From Deltaproteobacteria bacterium (GTDB taxonomy: Bacteria > Desulfobacterota > Binatia > DP-6): 64,000 bases of DNA. The position numbers were made by a program, and so were the translations under genes. Location: contig VBKF01000104.1 in assembly GCA_005888095.1 (NCBI GenBank), positions 1 through 64,000 of the forward strand, written 5' to 3'. Shown here piece after piece: positions 19,888 to 28,311 of the stretch (the stretch's first letter is position 1; each line of letters opens with the position of its first letter). The notes under the pieces are model-generated. The model did no database searches. It had not been told where the DNA came from and worked only from the letters and a program-made list of their open reading frames with translations.

Positions 19888-20217
19888 CTACCGGGATGCT
19901 GGCTGACCGGACTTCCAACGGCGGTACTTCTGGCCGAACTCCTGCCGCTGTCCAGGATCGAAGCCGCGGTAGGTCTCGTAGTTCTGCCGCAGCCGCTCCC
20001 GCTCCTGCGGCGGCAATGCCCGGAATCGCTGGTAGCGCTCTCCGAGCGACCGCTGCTTGTGCTCCGGGAGCTGCTGGTAGCGCTGGTAGTTCTCCCAGGC
20101 CCGTCGTTGCTCCTCCGGGCTGAGCTCCTGCCACGGACGACCCGCCGGCTGCTGCGCGAGGGCCGCCGCTCCGCCGAGGGCGGCCGCCAGGAGCAACACG
20201 ATGCCGAGCCGCTTCAT
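19888..20217 (-). CDS. DUF3106-type periplasmic protein
   Basis: 109 residues: a signal peptide (MKRLGIVLLLAAALGGAAALAQ), then charged, repeating helical segments such as LSPEEQRRAWENYQRYQQLP, GERYQRFRALPPQERERLRQ and RGFDPGQRQEFGQKYRRW. The repeated 'LxPEERxxxxxxYxxFxxLP' pattern is that of DUF3106, often found next to sigma/anti-sigma pairs. Its ATG overlaps the anti-sigma TGA (ATGA), so it is the third gene of that operon. Probably a small envelope protein linked to the sigma factor's signal; unproven. The 19782-19887 spacer to the cupredoxin has only a GCTCGCC/GGCGAGC inverted repeat. Confidence 0.78.
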   Translation of the reverse strand: MKRLGIVLLLAAALGGAAALAQQPAGRPWQELSPEEQRRAWENYQRYQQLPEHKQRSLGERYQRFRALPPQERERLRQNYETYRGFDPGQRQEFGQKYRRWKSGQPASR

Positions 20218-20819
20218 CCGTTCGACTGCTCGCCTCCGTCGTCGAGCGTCGTCGTGTCGATGGCCTCGAAGTGCTCGAGCTTCTCCATGTTGCGGAGGAT
20301 GGGCAGCTCGATGAAGAGATCGGGCGCGGCGGCGAGCTCCGGCGGCGGCTCCGCCGGGAGACTCTCGGCCACCTTCGGGGCCGGCCGCTCGCGGCTCGCG
20401 ACCACGCGCGGCTTGTCTCTTGCCGGCGCCTGCGCGACGGCGCGAGGGCCGCTCGGCGCCGCCCGCCTGTCGCCCGCCCCGCGCGTCAGCTCCACCGCGA
20501 CGATCGCAACGGCCGCCGTCGCGAAAGCCAGCGCCGGAATCCGAAAGCCGGCCCACCAGCGGCGCGCCACGCTGCCCTCCTCTTCGGCCGCCGCCAGCAG
20601 CCGGACGCGACGGAGGGTCGCCTGCTCCAGATGCGACGGGACCTCGCACCCGCTCCTCGCCAGGCCGGTGACGCCTGCGAGCACCGCCTCCGTCGCTGCC
20701 ACCTCGCGCCGGCACTCCGGGCAACCGGCCACGTGGCCCTCGAGCGTCCGACGGCGGCGGGGCGCGAGCTCCCCGTCCACGGCCGCCACCATCCAACGCT
20801 GCGCTCGTCGACACCGCAT
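20214..20819 (-). CDS. Zinc-finger anti-sigma factor
   Basis: 201 residues. The N-terminal ZAS motif is His29-x3-Cys33-x2-Cys36 (GHVAGCPECRREV). A single membrane helix (about residues 90-108) separates it from a periplasmic Ala/Pro-rich tail ending FEAIDTTTLDDGG. Such proteins hold an ECF sigma factor at the membrane until a signal releases it. ATG 20819 has a GGAGGA site; an upstream TTG is unlikely. It follows the sigma gene by 15 bases and overlaps the DUF3106 gene by four. The partner is clear from context, the signal is not. Confidence 0.88.
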   Translation of the reverse strand: MRCRRAQRWMVAAVDGELAPRRRRTLEGHVAGCPECRREVAATEAVLAGVTGLARSGCEVPSHLEQATLRRVRLLAAAEEEGSVARRWWAGFRIPALAFATAAVAIVAVELTRGAGDRRAAPSGPRAVAQAPARDKPRVVASRERPAPKVAESLPAEPPPELAAAPDLFIELPILRNMEKLEHFEAIDTTTLDDGGEQSNG

Positions 20820-20834
20820 GATCGCTTCCTCCAA

Positions 20835-21515
20835 TCAGAGATACTCGCGGAGGCCCCGCTTGAGAGTCTGCGTGGCGCGAAAGAGAAGCGCCTTCACCGC
20901 GCCTTCGGTCGAGCCGAGCGCCTCGGCCACGTCACGGTACGCCAGGCCGTCCATGCGTGACAGCAAGAGCGCCGCACGTTGCTTCGCGGGAAGCTCGGCC
21001 ACCAGCACCTCGAGCCGGCGCTCCAGCTGCCGGGCCGCGGCCCCTTGCTCGGGTGTGACGGCCGTGGGATCGGGCAGCGGCGGACCCTCCGCACGCTCCT
21101 CGCCGTCCCGGCGATTCCAGAGGTCGACGCGGAGGTGTCGCTCGGGACGGCGGACCTCGTTCAGGCAGAGGTTCGTGGCGATGGTGAACAGCCAGGTCGA
21201 GAAGCGGCTCTGCGGGCGGTACCGGTGCCGAAAGCGGAAGACCTGCACGAAGACATCCTGCGACAGCTCCTCGGCCTGGGCGTCGCTGCCGACGAACCGC
21301 CGCGCGAACTGGAGGACGCGCGGGCTGTACTTCCGGAAGAGGTCCTGGAATGCCGCCTCGTCGCCGGCCTGCAGGCGGAGCATCAACGCAACGTCGGGGT
21401 CGGCCGCCACGGCGGCGGGAGCGCTCCCTGCCTCCGGAAGGGCCTGGTGCGAGGCAGGGGGCTGGGCGGGGTCCGGGGGCATGGGCATCACCTCGCCGAC
21501 GCGGACGGGTGCCAT
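20835..21515 (-). CDS. ECF-family RNA polymerase sigma factor
   Basis: 226 residues. A Pro/Ala-rich N-terminal stretch of about 40 residues precedes sigma region 2 (DEAAFQDLFRKYSPRVLQFA, AEELSQDVFVQVF, STWLFTIATNLCLNE) and region 4 (LPAKQRAALLLSRMDGLAYRD, GSTEGAVKALLFRA). This is the group-4 layout of RpoE-like sigma factors. ATG 21515 is chosen because a TACAAT box ends ten bases upstream; ATG 21488 and 21482 are alternatives, the latter with GAGG eight bases ahead. It heads an operon with its anti-sigma factor and a DUF3106 protein. Confidence 0.92.
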   Translation of the reverse strand: MAPVRVGEVMPMPPDPAQPPASHQALPEAGSAPAAVAADPDVALMLRLQAGDEAAFQDLFRKYSPRVLQFARRFVGSDAQAEELSQDVFVQVFRFRHRYRPQSRFSTWLFTIATNLCLNEVRRPERHLRVDLWNRRDGEERAEGPPLPDPTAVTPEQGAAARQLERRLEVLVAELPAKQRAALLLSRMDGLAYRDVAEALGSTEGAVKALLFRATQTLKRGLREYL

Positions 21516-21525
21516 CGGTGGCCAG

Positions 21526-21554
21526 ATTGTAGGCGAACGGAGGGACGGTGCCCA
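21526..21554 (-). promoter_or_regulatory. Promoter of the ECF sigma operon
   Basis: Minus-strand TGGGCA (21549-21554; 4/6), a 17-base spacer and TACAAT (21526-21531; 5/6). The -10 ends ten bases before ATG 21515. It looks like a sigma70-type site; I cannot tell whether the sigma factor also drives its own operon. Confidence 0.45.
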
Positions 21555-21658
21555 GCTCGCCGCGGAGGCCGGCATGGCCGCTCAACACCAGAGAAGCTGC
21601 GAGGTTGCGGCCCCGGCGCGGCTGGCCTGGGCTCGGCGAAGCTGCTAAGCGCGGGGCC

Positions 21659-23245
21659 GTGAGCCACGGCGCCCTCGATCCGTCGCTGGCCCGTCACCTG
21701 GCGCGCATCGAGGCGTATGTCCGGCATTCGGGCCTCCAGCCGATCCCGCCCGGCCGCGCCGACCTGCGGCGTGCGCTGGCGGCCTTCATGGAGATGCGCA
21801 CGCCCGCGCTCCTCGACGCGTGGCTGGAGGACGTGGGCCCCGTGCTGGCCATCCCCGAGGCCGACTGGCCCGAGATCAAGGCCGACCAGACCGCCGCAGT
21901 GGTCCGGTGGGCCCGCCACGTCGCCGACCCGAGCAACATCGAGACCTACCTCTTCCTGCGCGCCCACACCCGCCGGGGCTTCATCGGCCGCTTCCCGGCC
22001 TCGCGCTTCCTCGCCGCACAGATGCGCTTCGTCGACCATCTCGCCGACGACATCCGGCGCGAGTACGCCGGCGACCCGCAGCGGACGGCCGAGCTGCTTT
22101 CCCTCCTCCGGCAGGAGTTCCAGGCGCGCGTGCTGCACATCACCGACTTCTTCGTCGAGGCCCGCGAGGAGGAGCTCCTCGAGCAGGAAGCGTCCTACCG
22201 GCGCGCGATCGACCGCGCGCCGGCCTGCATCCTGTGGGTCGATGCCGCCAGCGGTGTCATCTTCGACGCCAACCAGGTGGCGGAACGGCTGCTCGGATAC
22301 GGCCGCGCCATGCTGGTCGGCCGCGCCCTCGGCGAGCTTCATCCGCCCTCGGACCGGGCGCGCGCCACGGCCCTCTGGCAGGCGGCCCGCGAGCGCGGGC
22401 ACGCAAGCCGCGACGACCTGCATCTGCTCACGAGCCGGGGCGAGCCCATCCCCGTGTTCGCGAACGCCGGCTACATGGAGTACGGCCCGCGCCCGTGGGT
22501 GCAGCTGATCTGCGTCGACATCTCGGATCGGAAGCGGCTCGAGAGCCAGCTCATCCAGTCGGAGAAGATGGCCGCCATCGGGCTGCTCGCCGCGGGCATC
22601 GCGCACGAGCTGCGCAATCCGCTCGCCATCGTCATGAACGCGCTCTACGACCTGCGCCAGATCCTCGACGGTCAGAACCCGGAGGCGGTCGAGGATCTGC
22701 GCATCGCCGAGGAGGAGATCGAGCGCGCGCAGGCGATCATCAAGAACCTGCTCGAGTTCTCCCGCGAGTCGGGCGCGGAGCTCGAGCGCCTGGACGTCAA
22801 CGACCTCCTCTCGCGCACCCTGCAGCTCATGCAGAAGCACCTGCAGAACAACGGCGTGCGGGTCACCACCGAGCTCGGACCGATCCCGCCGTGCCTGGCC
22901 AACGTGAACGCCATGCGGCAGATCTTCCTGAACCTCATCACCAACGCCGTGCAGGCGATGCCCGAGGGCGGCGAGCTCATGCTGCGCACGGCGCTGGTCG
23001 GCGAGAACCGCATCCGGCTCGACGTCCGCGACACCGGGGTCGGGATCCCGCGCGAGCACCTGCAGGACATCTTCAACCCCTTCTACACGACGAAGGCGCC
23101 CGGCCAGGGCACCGGCCTCGGCCTCTCCGTCGTGCACTCGATCCTCCAGCGCTACCAGGGCGAGATCCAGGTGACGAGCGAGGTCGGGGCCGGCACCACC
23201 TTCACGATCGAGCTGCCGTGCCAGTGCCACTTCGAGGCAGACTGA
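21659..23245 (+). CDS. PAS-containing sensor histidine kinase, NtrB type
   Basis: 528 residues, no clear membrane helix, so a cytoplasmic sensor. The N-terminal 180 residues are a helical region (DLRRALAAFMEMRTPALLDA) resembling RsbR-N/globin-like sensory domains. A PAS domain (about 195-300) contains ILWVDAASGVIFDANQVAE, then HisKA with AGIAHELRNPLAIVMN, and an ATPase domain with LNLITNAVQAM, DVRDTGVGIP and GTGLGLSVVHSI. The next gene, one base on, is an NtrC-type regulator. GTG 21659 is chosen from the start of the conserved part; the frame stays open upstream to 21548. Signal unknown. Confidence 0.9.
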   Translation: MSHGALDPSLARHLARIEAYVRHSGLQPIPPGRADLRRALAAFMEMRTPALLDAWLEDVGPVLAIPEADWPEIKADQTAAVVRWARHVADPSNIETYLFLRAHTRRGFIGRFPASRFLAAQMRFVDHLADDIRREYAGDPQRTAELLSLLRQEFQARVLHITDFFVEAREEELLEQEASYRRAIDRAPACILWVDAASGVIFDANQVAERLLGYGRAMLVGRALGELHPPSDRARATALWQAARERGHASRDDLHLLTSRGEPIPVFANAGYMEYGPRPWVQLICVDISDRKRLESQLIQSEKMAAIGLLAAGIAHELRNPLAIVMNALYDLRQILDGQNPEAVEDLRIAEEEIERAQAIIKNLLEFSRESGAELERLDVNDLLSRTLQLMQKHLQNNGVRVTTELGPIPPCLANVNAMRQIFLNLITNAVQAMPEGGELMLRTALVGENRIRLDVRDTGVGIPREHLQDIFNPFYTTKAPGQGTGLGLSVVHSILQRYQGEIQVTSEVGAGTTFTIELPCQCHFEAD

Positions 23246-23246
23246 C

Positions 23247-24599
23247 ATGCGGGCCCGCATCCTCCTCGTCGAGGACGAGAACAACATGGCCCGCACGCTC
23301 GCCAAGAACCTGGAGCGCGCCGGGCACGAGGTGGAGCATGCGCCCCACGGCGAGGCCGCTCTCGCGCGCCTCGCCGAGACGAGCTTCGACGTCGTCCTGA
23401 CCGACCTCAAGATGCCGGTCATGGACGGCATGCAGCTCCTGCGCGCGATGCACGAGCGGGAGAGCGCGCCCGCGGCCGTCGTGCTGACCGGCTACGGGAC
23501 CATCGAGACCGCCGTCGAGGCCATGAAGCTCGGCGCCGCGGACTACCTGATCAAGGACGCGCGCCCGCAGGAGATCCTGCTCACCATCGAGCGTGTGCTC
23601 CGGCTCGACGCGCTCCGGCGCGAGAACGCCCAGCTCCGTCGCGTCGTGCGCAAGCTGCACGGCTTCGGCGAGCTGATCGGCGAGAGCGCGTCGATGCGAG
23701 AGGTCTACCGGGTGATCGGCGCGGTCAGCCAGAACAAGAGCACGGTGCTGGTGAGCGGCGAGAGCGGGACGGGCAAGGAGCTCGTGGCGCGGACGATCCA
23801 CCGGCGCGGACCGCTCGCCGAGGGCCCGTTCGTCGCGATCAACTGCGCCGGACTGTCAGAGACGCTCCTCGACAGCCAGCTCTTCGGCCACCGCCGCGGC
23901 GCCTTCACGGGCGCGGTGGCGGACCACGACGGCGTCTTCCGGGCCGCCGAGGGCGGTACGCTCTTCCTCGACGAGGTCTCGGAGATCCCGCTCGGGCTCC
24001 AGGCGAAGTTCCTGCGCGCCCTCCAGGACCGCGAGGTCACGCCGCTCGGCTCGAGCCGCCCGATCACGGTCGACGTCCGGCTGATCGCCGCCACCAACCG
24101 CGACCTCGAGGCCGAGACGCGCGCCGGGCGTTTCCGCTCCGATCTGTTCTACCGTCTGAATGTGGTGCACATCGGGCTCCCGCCGCTGCGGGCGCGCGCC
24201 GACGACGTCGTCCTGCTGATCGAGCACTTCATCCAGCACTTCAGCCGCGAGTACCAGGTGGCTCCCAAGCGCGTCGCCCCGGAGGCCATGGCGCGGCTGC
24301 GCGCGTATGCCTGGCCGGGGAACATCCGCGAGCTGCAGAACGCCATCGAGCGCGCCTTCGCGCTGTCGGGGGCCGACACGATCACTCTCAATGATCTGCC
24401 GGCGGCGCTGCGAGACGACGCCGCGCCGTCGCTCGACGCTCCCGACGGCGGGCCGCTCCCCACCCTCGGCGAGGCGGAGCGCCGCCTCATCGCTGCCGCG
24501 CTGAGGCACAGCGGCGGCAACAAGAACGAGGCGGCCCGCCTGCTCGGCATCGACCGGCAGCGCCTCTACCGCAAGATCGAGAAGTACGGCCTCACGTAA
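23247..24599 (+). CDS. NtrC-family sigma54-dependent response regulator
   Basis: 450 residues. The receiver has LLVEDENNMART, phospho-Asp in VVLTDLKMPVMDGM, and YLIKDARPQEI, where the usual Lys-Pro is Lys-Asp. The AAA+ domain has Walker A GESGTGKE, the sigma54-contact loop GAFTGA, Walker B GGTLFLDEV and the arginine region FYRLNVVHIGLPPLR. The Fis-type DNA-binding helix-turn-helix is NKNEAARLLGIDRQRLYRKI. It is one base after its kinase gene, so the two are one system. It should activate sigma54 promoters elsewhere; I saw none in the spacers here. Confidence 0.95.
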   Translation: MRARILLVEDENNMARTLAKNLERAGHEVEHAPHGEAALARLAETSFDVVLTDLKMPVMDGMQLLRAMHERESAPAAVVLTGYGTIETAVEAMKLGAADYLIKDARPQEILLTIERVLRLDALRRENAQLRRVVRKLHGFGELIGESASMREVYRVIGAVSQNKSTVLVSGESGTGKELVARTIHRRGPLAEGPFVAINCAGLSETLLDSQLFGHRRGAFTGAVADHDGVFRAAEGGTLFLDEVSEIPLGLQAKFLRALQDREVTPLGSSRPITVDVRLIAATNRDLEAETRAGRFRSDLFYRLNVVHIGLPPLRARADDVVLLIEHFIQHFSREYQVAPKRVAPEAMARLRAYAWPGNIRELQNAIERAFALSGADTITLNDLPAALRDDAAPSLDAPDGGPLPTLGEAERRLIAAALRHSGGNKNEAARLLGIDRQRLYRKIEKYGLT

Positions 24600-24602
24600 C
24601 GC

Positions 24603-25352
24603 TCAACCCTTTCCCGTGCCCGTGAAGAAGGGCCGGAGGATGTCGATGGGCACCGGGAAGATCGTCGTCGAGTTGTTCTCCGAGGCGATCTCCACGAGCG
24701 TCTGCAGGAAGCGGAGCTGGAGCGCGATCGGCTCACGCGCCATGATCGCCGACGCCTCCGCGAGCCGCTGCGCCGCCTGGAACTCCCCCTCGGCCGCGAT
24801 CACCTTGGCGCGGCGCTCGCGCTCGGCCTCGGCCTGACGGGCCATCGCGCGGCGCATCTCCTCGGGCAGGTCGATGAACTTGATCGCGACCTGCACCACC
24901 TTGATGCCCCAGGGCTCGGTGTGCTGGTCGATGATCGTCTGCAGGTGGGCGTTGATCTTCTCCCGCTCCGCGAGCAGCTGGTCCAGCTCGGCCTCACCGC
25001 ACACGCTGCGCAGCGTGGTCTGCGCGTTCTGCGAGGTGGCGAAGAGATAGTTCTCCACCTCGACGACGGCGCGGTTCGGGTCGACCACGCGGAAGTAGAG
25101 GACCGCGTTCACCTTGAGCGAGACGTTGTCCTTGGTGATGACGTCCTGGGAAGGGATGTCCATGGTGATCGTCCGGAGATCGATGCGCACCGCCTTCTCG
25201 ACCCCGGGGATGACATAGATGACCCCGGGGCCGCGCGCCCCGACCAGGCGTCCCAGCCGGAAGACGACCGCCCGCTCGTACTCGCGCAGCACCTTGAGCC
25301 CGCTCACCAGGAAGATGATCACGACCAGCAGCGCGGCCCACGCACCAGGCAT
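24603..25352 (-). CDS. Slipin (SPFH/band 7 membrane protein)
   Basis: 249 residues. One N-terminal membrane helix ([16 protein letters not shown]), then the SPFH domain: [39 protein letters not shown] and [14 protein letters not shown]. The helical tail is rich in Ala/Glu/Arg ([19 protein letters not shown]), as in prokaryotic stomatins that form oligomers at lipid domains. An AAAGGAGGT ribosome site precedes ATG 25352. It follows the NfeD gene by two bases; the NfeD-slipin pair is a conserved partnership in which the protease acts on stomatin. Convergent with ntrC. Confidence 0.93.
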   Translation of the reverse strand: MPGAWAALLVVIIFLVSGLKVLREYERAVVFRLGRLVGARGPGVIYVIPGVEKAVRIDLRTITMDIPSQDVITKDNVSLKVNAVLYFRVVDPNRAVVEVENYLFATSQNAQTTLRSVCGEAELDQLLAEREKINAHLQTIIDQHTEPWGIKVVQVAIKFIDLPEEMRRAMARQAEAERERRAKVIAAEGEFQAAQRLAEASAIMAREPIALQLRFLQTLVEIASENNSTTIFPVPIDILRPFFTGTGKG

Positions 25353-25354
25353 GG

Positions 25355-26677
25355 CTACCTCCTTTCGACGGCTCGGGACCGGGCGCGGCGCACCCGGAGC
25401 CGGAGCCCCTCGACGGCCGTCACCTCGATCGGCTCGCCGGCGTCGACGACCTCGTCGCCGTCCGCCGTCCAGTACTCGCCCCGTACGAGCACGGTGCCCG
25501 CGGGCGCCAGGCGACTGCGCGCGACGCCGACCGCACCGACCATCCCCTCGGCGCCGACCACGGAAGGGCGCCGTTGCGAGCGGACGACGAGCACCGCGAT
25601 CGTCAGCATGAGGACGGCGAGCGTTCCGCCGACGCCGAAGACGAGGCTGCGCGCCACGGCGACGCCCGTGTCGGCCGTGTCGAAGAGGAAGAGCGAGCCG
25701 AGCAGAAACGCCGCGATGCCGCCCGCGCCGATGAGCCCGAAGGTGGGGAGGAACGCTTCGGCAACGAGGAGCGCCACCCCGAGCAGGAGGAGCGCCAGCC
25801 CCGACGTGTTGACCGGCAGGACGTGGAGGGCCGTGAGCCCGAGCACGAGACAGATGCCGCCCACCACCCCGGGGAACACGACGCCCGGGTGGGTCAGCTC
25901 GACGTAGAGGCCGAGGACCCCGGCCATCATCAGGAGGTAGGCGATGTTCGGATCGGCGAGGACGTTCAGCAGCCGCTGCGCCAGCCGCATCCCGTAGGTT
26001 CGCACCCGCACGTGGCCCTCGCTCCAGACCGTCGAGAGCTTGAGCTTCCGCTTCTCCCCGCCGACGTCCACCTCGCGCCCGTCGGTCTGCGCCACGACGT
26101 CCTCGAGGTCCTTCGCCACAAAGTCGACGACATGGATCTTCGCCGCCTCCTCCGCGGTGATCGACACGCTCTCGCGGACGGCCTTCACCGCCCACTCGAC
26201 GTTGCGCCCCCGCCGGTGCGCAATCGCCTCGCTGAACGACGCGGTGAAATTCTCGATCTTCTCTCCGAGGACTCCCTTGATCTCCTCCCCCTGCCCGCCC
26301 ACGGGGTGCGCGGCACCGATGTTCGTGCCGGGCGCCATGGCCGCAACGTGAGCCGCGAGCGTGATGAAGACGCCGGCCGAGCCCGCGCCCGCGCCGCTCG
26401 GGGCGACGTAGACGATCACCGGGACGGGCGCAGCGAGAATGTCCTTGACGATGGCCTTCATCGAGGGAAGCAGGCCGCCCGGTGTGTCGAGCTGGATCAC
26501 GAGCGCCGAGGCGTGGTCGGCCTCGGCCCGCGCGATCGCCTCGTGCACGAAGTCGGCGACCGCGGGATTGATCGTCCCGTCGATGACGATGCGGGACAGC
26601 GCCTCTTCGGCAACCGGCTCCGCCGCGAACACGACGGCGGCGAGCAGCGGGAGGGCGAGCGCGACGCCGCGCGTCAC
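25355..26677 (-). CDS. nfeD: NfeD/ClpP-class membrane serine protease (1510-N type)
   Basis: 440 residues. Signal peptide ([20 protein letters not shown]), a ClpP-like protease domain with IQLDTPGG and [15 protein letters not shown] carrying the nucleophile Ser, and a probable general-base Lys in [11 protein letters not shown]. Four or five membrane helices (about 240-370) follow, then a C-terminal OB-fold NfeD domain ([21 protein letters not shown]). Homologues cleave the C-terminal tail of partner stomatins, matching the slipin gene downstream. GTG 26677 overlaps the Udg4 stop (GTGA). The open frame continues upstream but is an antisense shadow. Confidence 0.93.
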   Translation of the reverse strand: MTRGVALALPLLAAVVFAAEPVAEEALSRIVIDGTINPAVADFVHEAIARAEADHASALVIQLDTPGGLLPSMKAIVKDILAAPVPVIVYVAPSGAGAGSAGVFITLAAHVAAMAPGTNIGAAHPVGGQGEEIKGVLGEKIENFTASFSEAIAHRRGRNVEWAVKAVRESVSITAEEAAKIHVVDFVAKDLEDVVAQTDGREVDVGGEKRKLKLSTVWSEGHVRVRTYGMRLAQRLLNVLADPNIAYLLMMAGVLGLYVELTHPGVVFPGVVGGICLVLGLTALHVLPVNTSGLALLLLGVALLVAEAFLPTFGLIGAGGIAAFLLGSLFLFDTADTGVAVARSLVFGVGGTLAVLMLTIAVLVVRSQRRPSVVGAEGMVGAVGVARSRLAPAGTVLVRGEYWTADGDEVVDAGEPIEVTAVEGLRLRVRRARSRAVERR

Positions 26678-27429
26678 GCGGACGCGCCCCCGATGCCGAG
26701 CGCGCCCATGACCTTGCGGATGTCTTCCCACACGAGCCGCTTGTCGCCCGGGTTGCGGAGGAGATAGGCGGGATGGAAGGTCGGCATCAGCCGGATGCCG
26801 TGATAGTCGAACCAGCGGCCGCGGAGCTGCGTGATCGGCGTCTTCGTCCGCAGCAGCGTCTGCGCCGCGAACTTGCCGAGCGCGACGATGACCTCGGGCG
26901 CGATCAGCTCGAGCTGGCGGACGAGAAAGGGCTCGCACGTCGCCACCTCGTCCGGCTCCGGGTTGCGGTTCTCCGGCGGCCGGCACTTGATGACGTTGGC
27001 AATGTACACGTCCTCTCGCCGGAGCCGCATCCCCTTGGTGATGATCTCGGTCAGCAGCTGCCCGGCGCGCCCGACGAACGGCTCGCCCTGGACGTCCTCG
27101 TCGCGACCCGGCGCCTCCCCGACGAACACCAGCCGCGCCCGGGGGTTGCCGACCCCGAACACGACGTGCGTGCGATGCGGCGCGAGCTTGCAGCGGTGGC
27201 AGTCGCCGATCGCCTCGCGCAGCTCGGCGAGGGTGCGCGCCTGTGCCACGCCGGCCTCGGTGAAGAGATCGCGCGGCGAGGCGTCGACCCGCACGGGACG
27301 CGGGTTCGGGGCGGTGGCCGGGTTGCTCCGCGGAAAGCCGAGCACTCCGAGCTCGCGCTGGTACTCGACGTACGTGGCGAGCGCGCGGGCTATTTGCGCC
27401 AGCCGGCCTTGAGAGGCAGGGGTCCCCAT
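26674..27429 (-). CDS. Family 4 uracil-DNA glycosylase (4Fe-4S)
   Basis: 251 residues. The Udg4 signature is present: a first cysteine pair in [20 protein letters not shown], then [23 protein letters not shown] (catalytic region; written as [12 protein letters not shown] and GEPFVGRAG), [18 protein letters not shown] and a fourth Cys in ATCEPF, then [11 protein letters not shown]. The four cysteines ligate a 4Fe-4S cluster. It removes uracil from DNA. ATG 27429 is taken; a start at 27471 would overlap the divergent PLC-like gene. Its N-terminal 60 residues are Pro-rich and poorly conserved. NfeD and slipin follow in the same operon. Confidence 0.93.
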   Translation of the reverse strand: MGTPASQGRLAQIARALATYVEYQRELGVLGFPRSNPATAPNPRPVRVDASPRDLFTEAGVAQARTLAELREAIGDCHRCKLAPHRTHVVFGVGNPRARLVFVGEAPGRDEDVQGEPFVGRAGQLLTEIITKGMRLRREDVYIANVIKCRPPENRNPEPDEVATCEPFLVRQLELIAPEVIVALGKFAAQTLLRTKTPITQLRGRWFDYHGIRLMPTFHPAYLLRNPGDKRLVWEDIRKVMGALGIGGASA

Positions 27430-27437
27430 TGTACGAT
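27409..27437 (+). promoter_or_regulatory. Promoter of the PLC-like gene
   Basis: TTGAGA (27409-27414; 5/6), a 17-base spacer and TACGAT (27432-27437; 4/6). The -10 ends nine bases before ATG 27447. The promoter lies inside the first codons and upstream edge of the divergent udg gene, so the two genes share 17 bases between start codons. Confidence 0.5.
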
Positions 27438-27446
27438 CAGCGGGCG

Positions 27447-28298
27447 ATGTGGCTTGCCGGCGCCGTGGCACTGCTCCTCCTCGCCTGGCCCAGCGAGGCC
27501 CACGCGTGGGGTCCCGTCACCCACCTCGTCCACGGCTCGCAAATTCTCGCCAGTCTTAGCACCCTGGCTCCGGCCCTTCAAGAAATCCTGCGCGCGCACC
27601 GGCTGCCGTACCTCTACGGCTGCATCGCCGCCGACATCGTGCAGGCCAAGAAGTACACGCGGAGCCTCTACACGCACTGCCACTGCTGGCCGGTCGGCTG
27701 GCAGCTCGTCGAGTCGGCACGCGGCGAGCGCGAGCAGGCGTTCGCGTACGGCTACCTGTCGCACCTGGCGGGCGACGTCTACTCGCACAACGAGTACGTG
27801 CCCGTGCAGCTCATCGTCAGCTATCGGGCGAGGACGCTCAAGCACATCTACTGGGAGGCCCGCTTCGATGCCGCCCAGGAGCGGGACCGCTGCCGGCTGA
27901 TCCGCACGGTGCTCGGCCACCGTTATCCGGACTGTGACCGGCTCGTCGAGCGGGTCGTCGAGCGCACGCTCTTCTCGTTCCGCACCAACAAGCGCATCTT
28001 CAACTCCGTGATGGCGCTGCAGCAGTACGGCCAGTGGCAGCGAATGATCCGGCGTCTCTCGGAGCGCTCGCGTTATCCGCTCCCGACGAGCGAAGTCGAA
28101 CGATTCAATACCGTCTGCGTCGACGCCATCCAGGATCTCCTGGTGCGCGGACAGGCGAGCGCGTGTCAGCTGTCCGACCCGACCGGGCGCGAAACCCTGT
28201 CGCGCGCCGAGTCCCTGCGGCGCAAGCTGCGGGCCCTCCGGCGTCGAGGGCGGATGACCGACGCGATCGACGCCGAGGTGCGGGCGCTGGTCGCTTGA
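27447..28298 (+). CDS. Zinc-dependent phospholipase C-like secreted protein
   Basis: 283 residues with a signal peptide (MWLAGAVALLLLAWPSEAHA) cut just before WGPVTHLVHG. The mature N-terminal Trp and metal-ligand pattern fit the Zn-dependent PLC/S1-P1 nuclease-like fold: WGPVTHLVHG, IAADIV, YTHCHCW and GYLSHLAGDVYSHNEYVP. In bacterial PLC the N-terminal Trp itself ligates zinc. The C-terminal third is basic and helical. Probable export and hydrolysis of a phosphoester; substrate unknown. Predicted leaderless, divergent from udg4 and convergent with the Cys-rich gene. Confidence 0.78.
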   Translation: MWLAGAVALLLLAWPSEAHAWGPVTHLVHGSQILASLSTLAPALQEILRAHRLPYLYGCIAADIVQAKKYTRSLYTHCHCWPVGWQLVESARGEREQAFAYGYLSHLAGDVYSHNEYVPVQLIVSYRARTLKHIYWEARFDAAQERDRCRLIRTVLGHRYPDCDRLVERVVERTLFSFRTNKRIFNSVMALQQYGQWQRMIRRLSERSRYPLPTSEVERFNTVCVDAIQDLLVRGQASACQLSDPTGRETLSRAESLRRKLRALRRRGRMTDAIDAEVRALVA

Positions 28299-28311
28299 CC
28301 TCGGGGACCGG

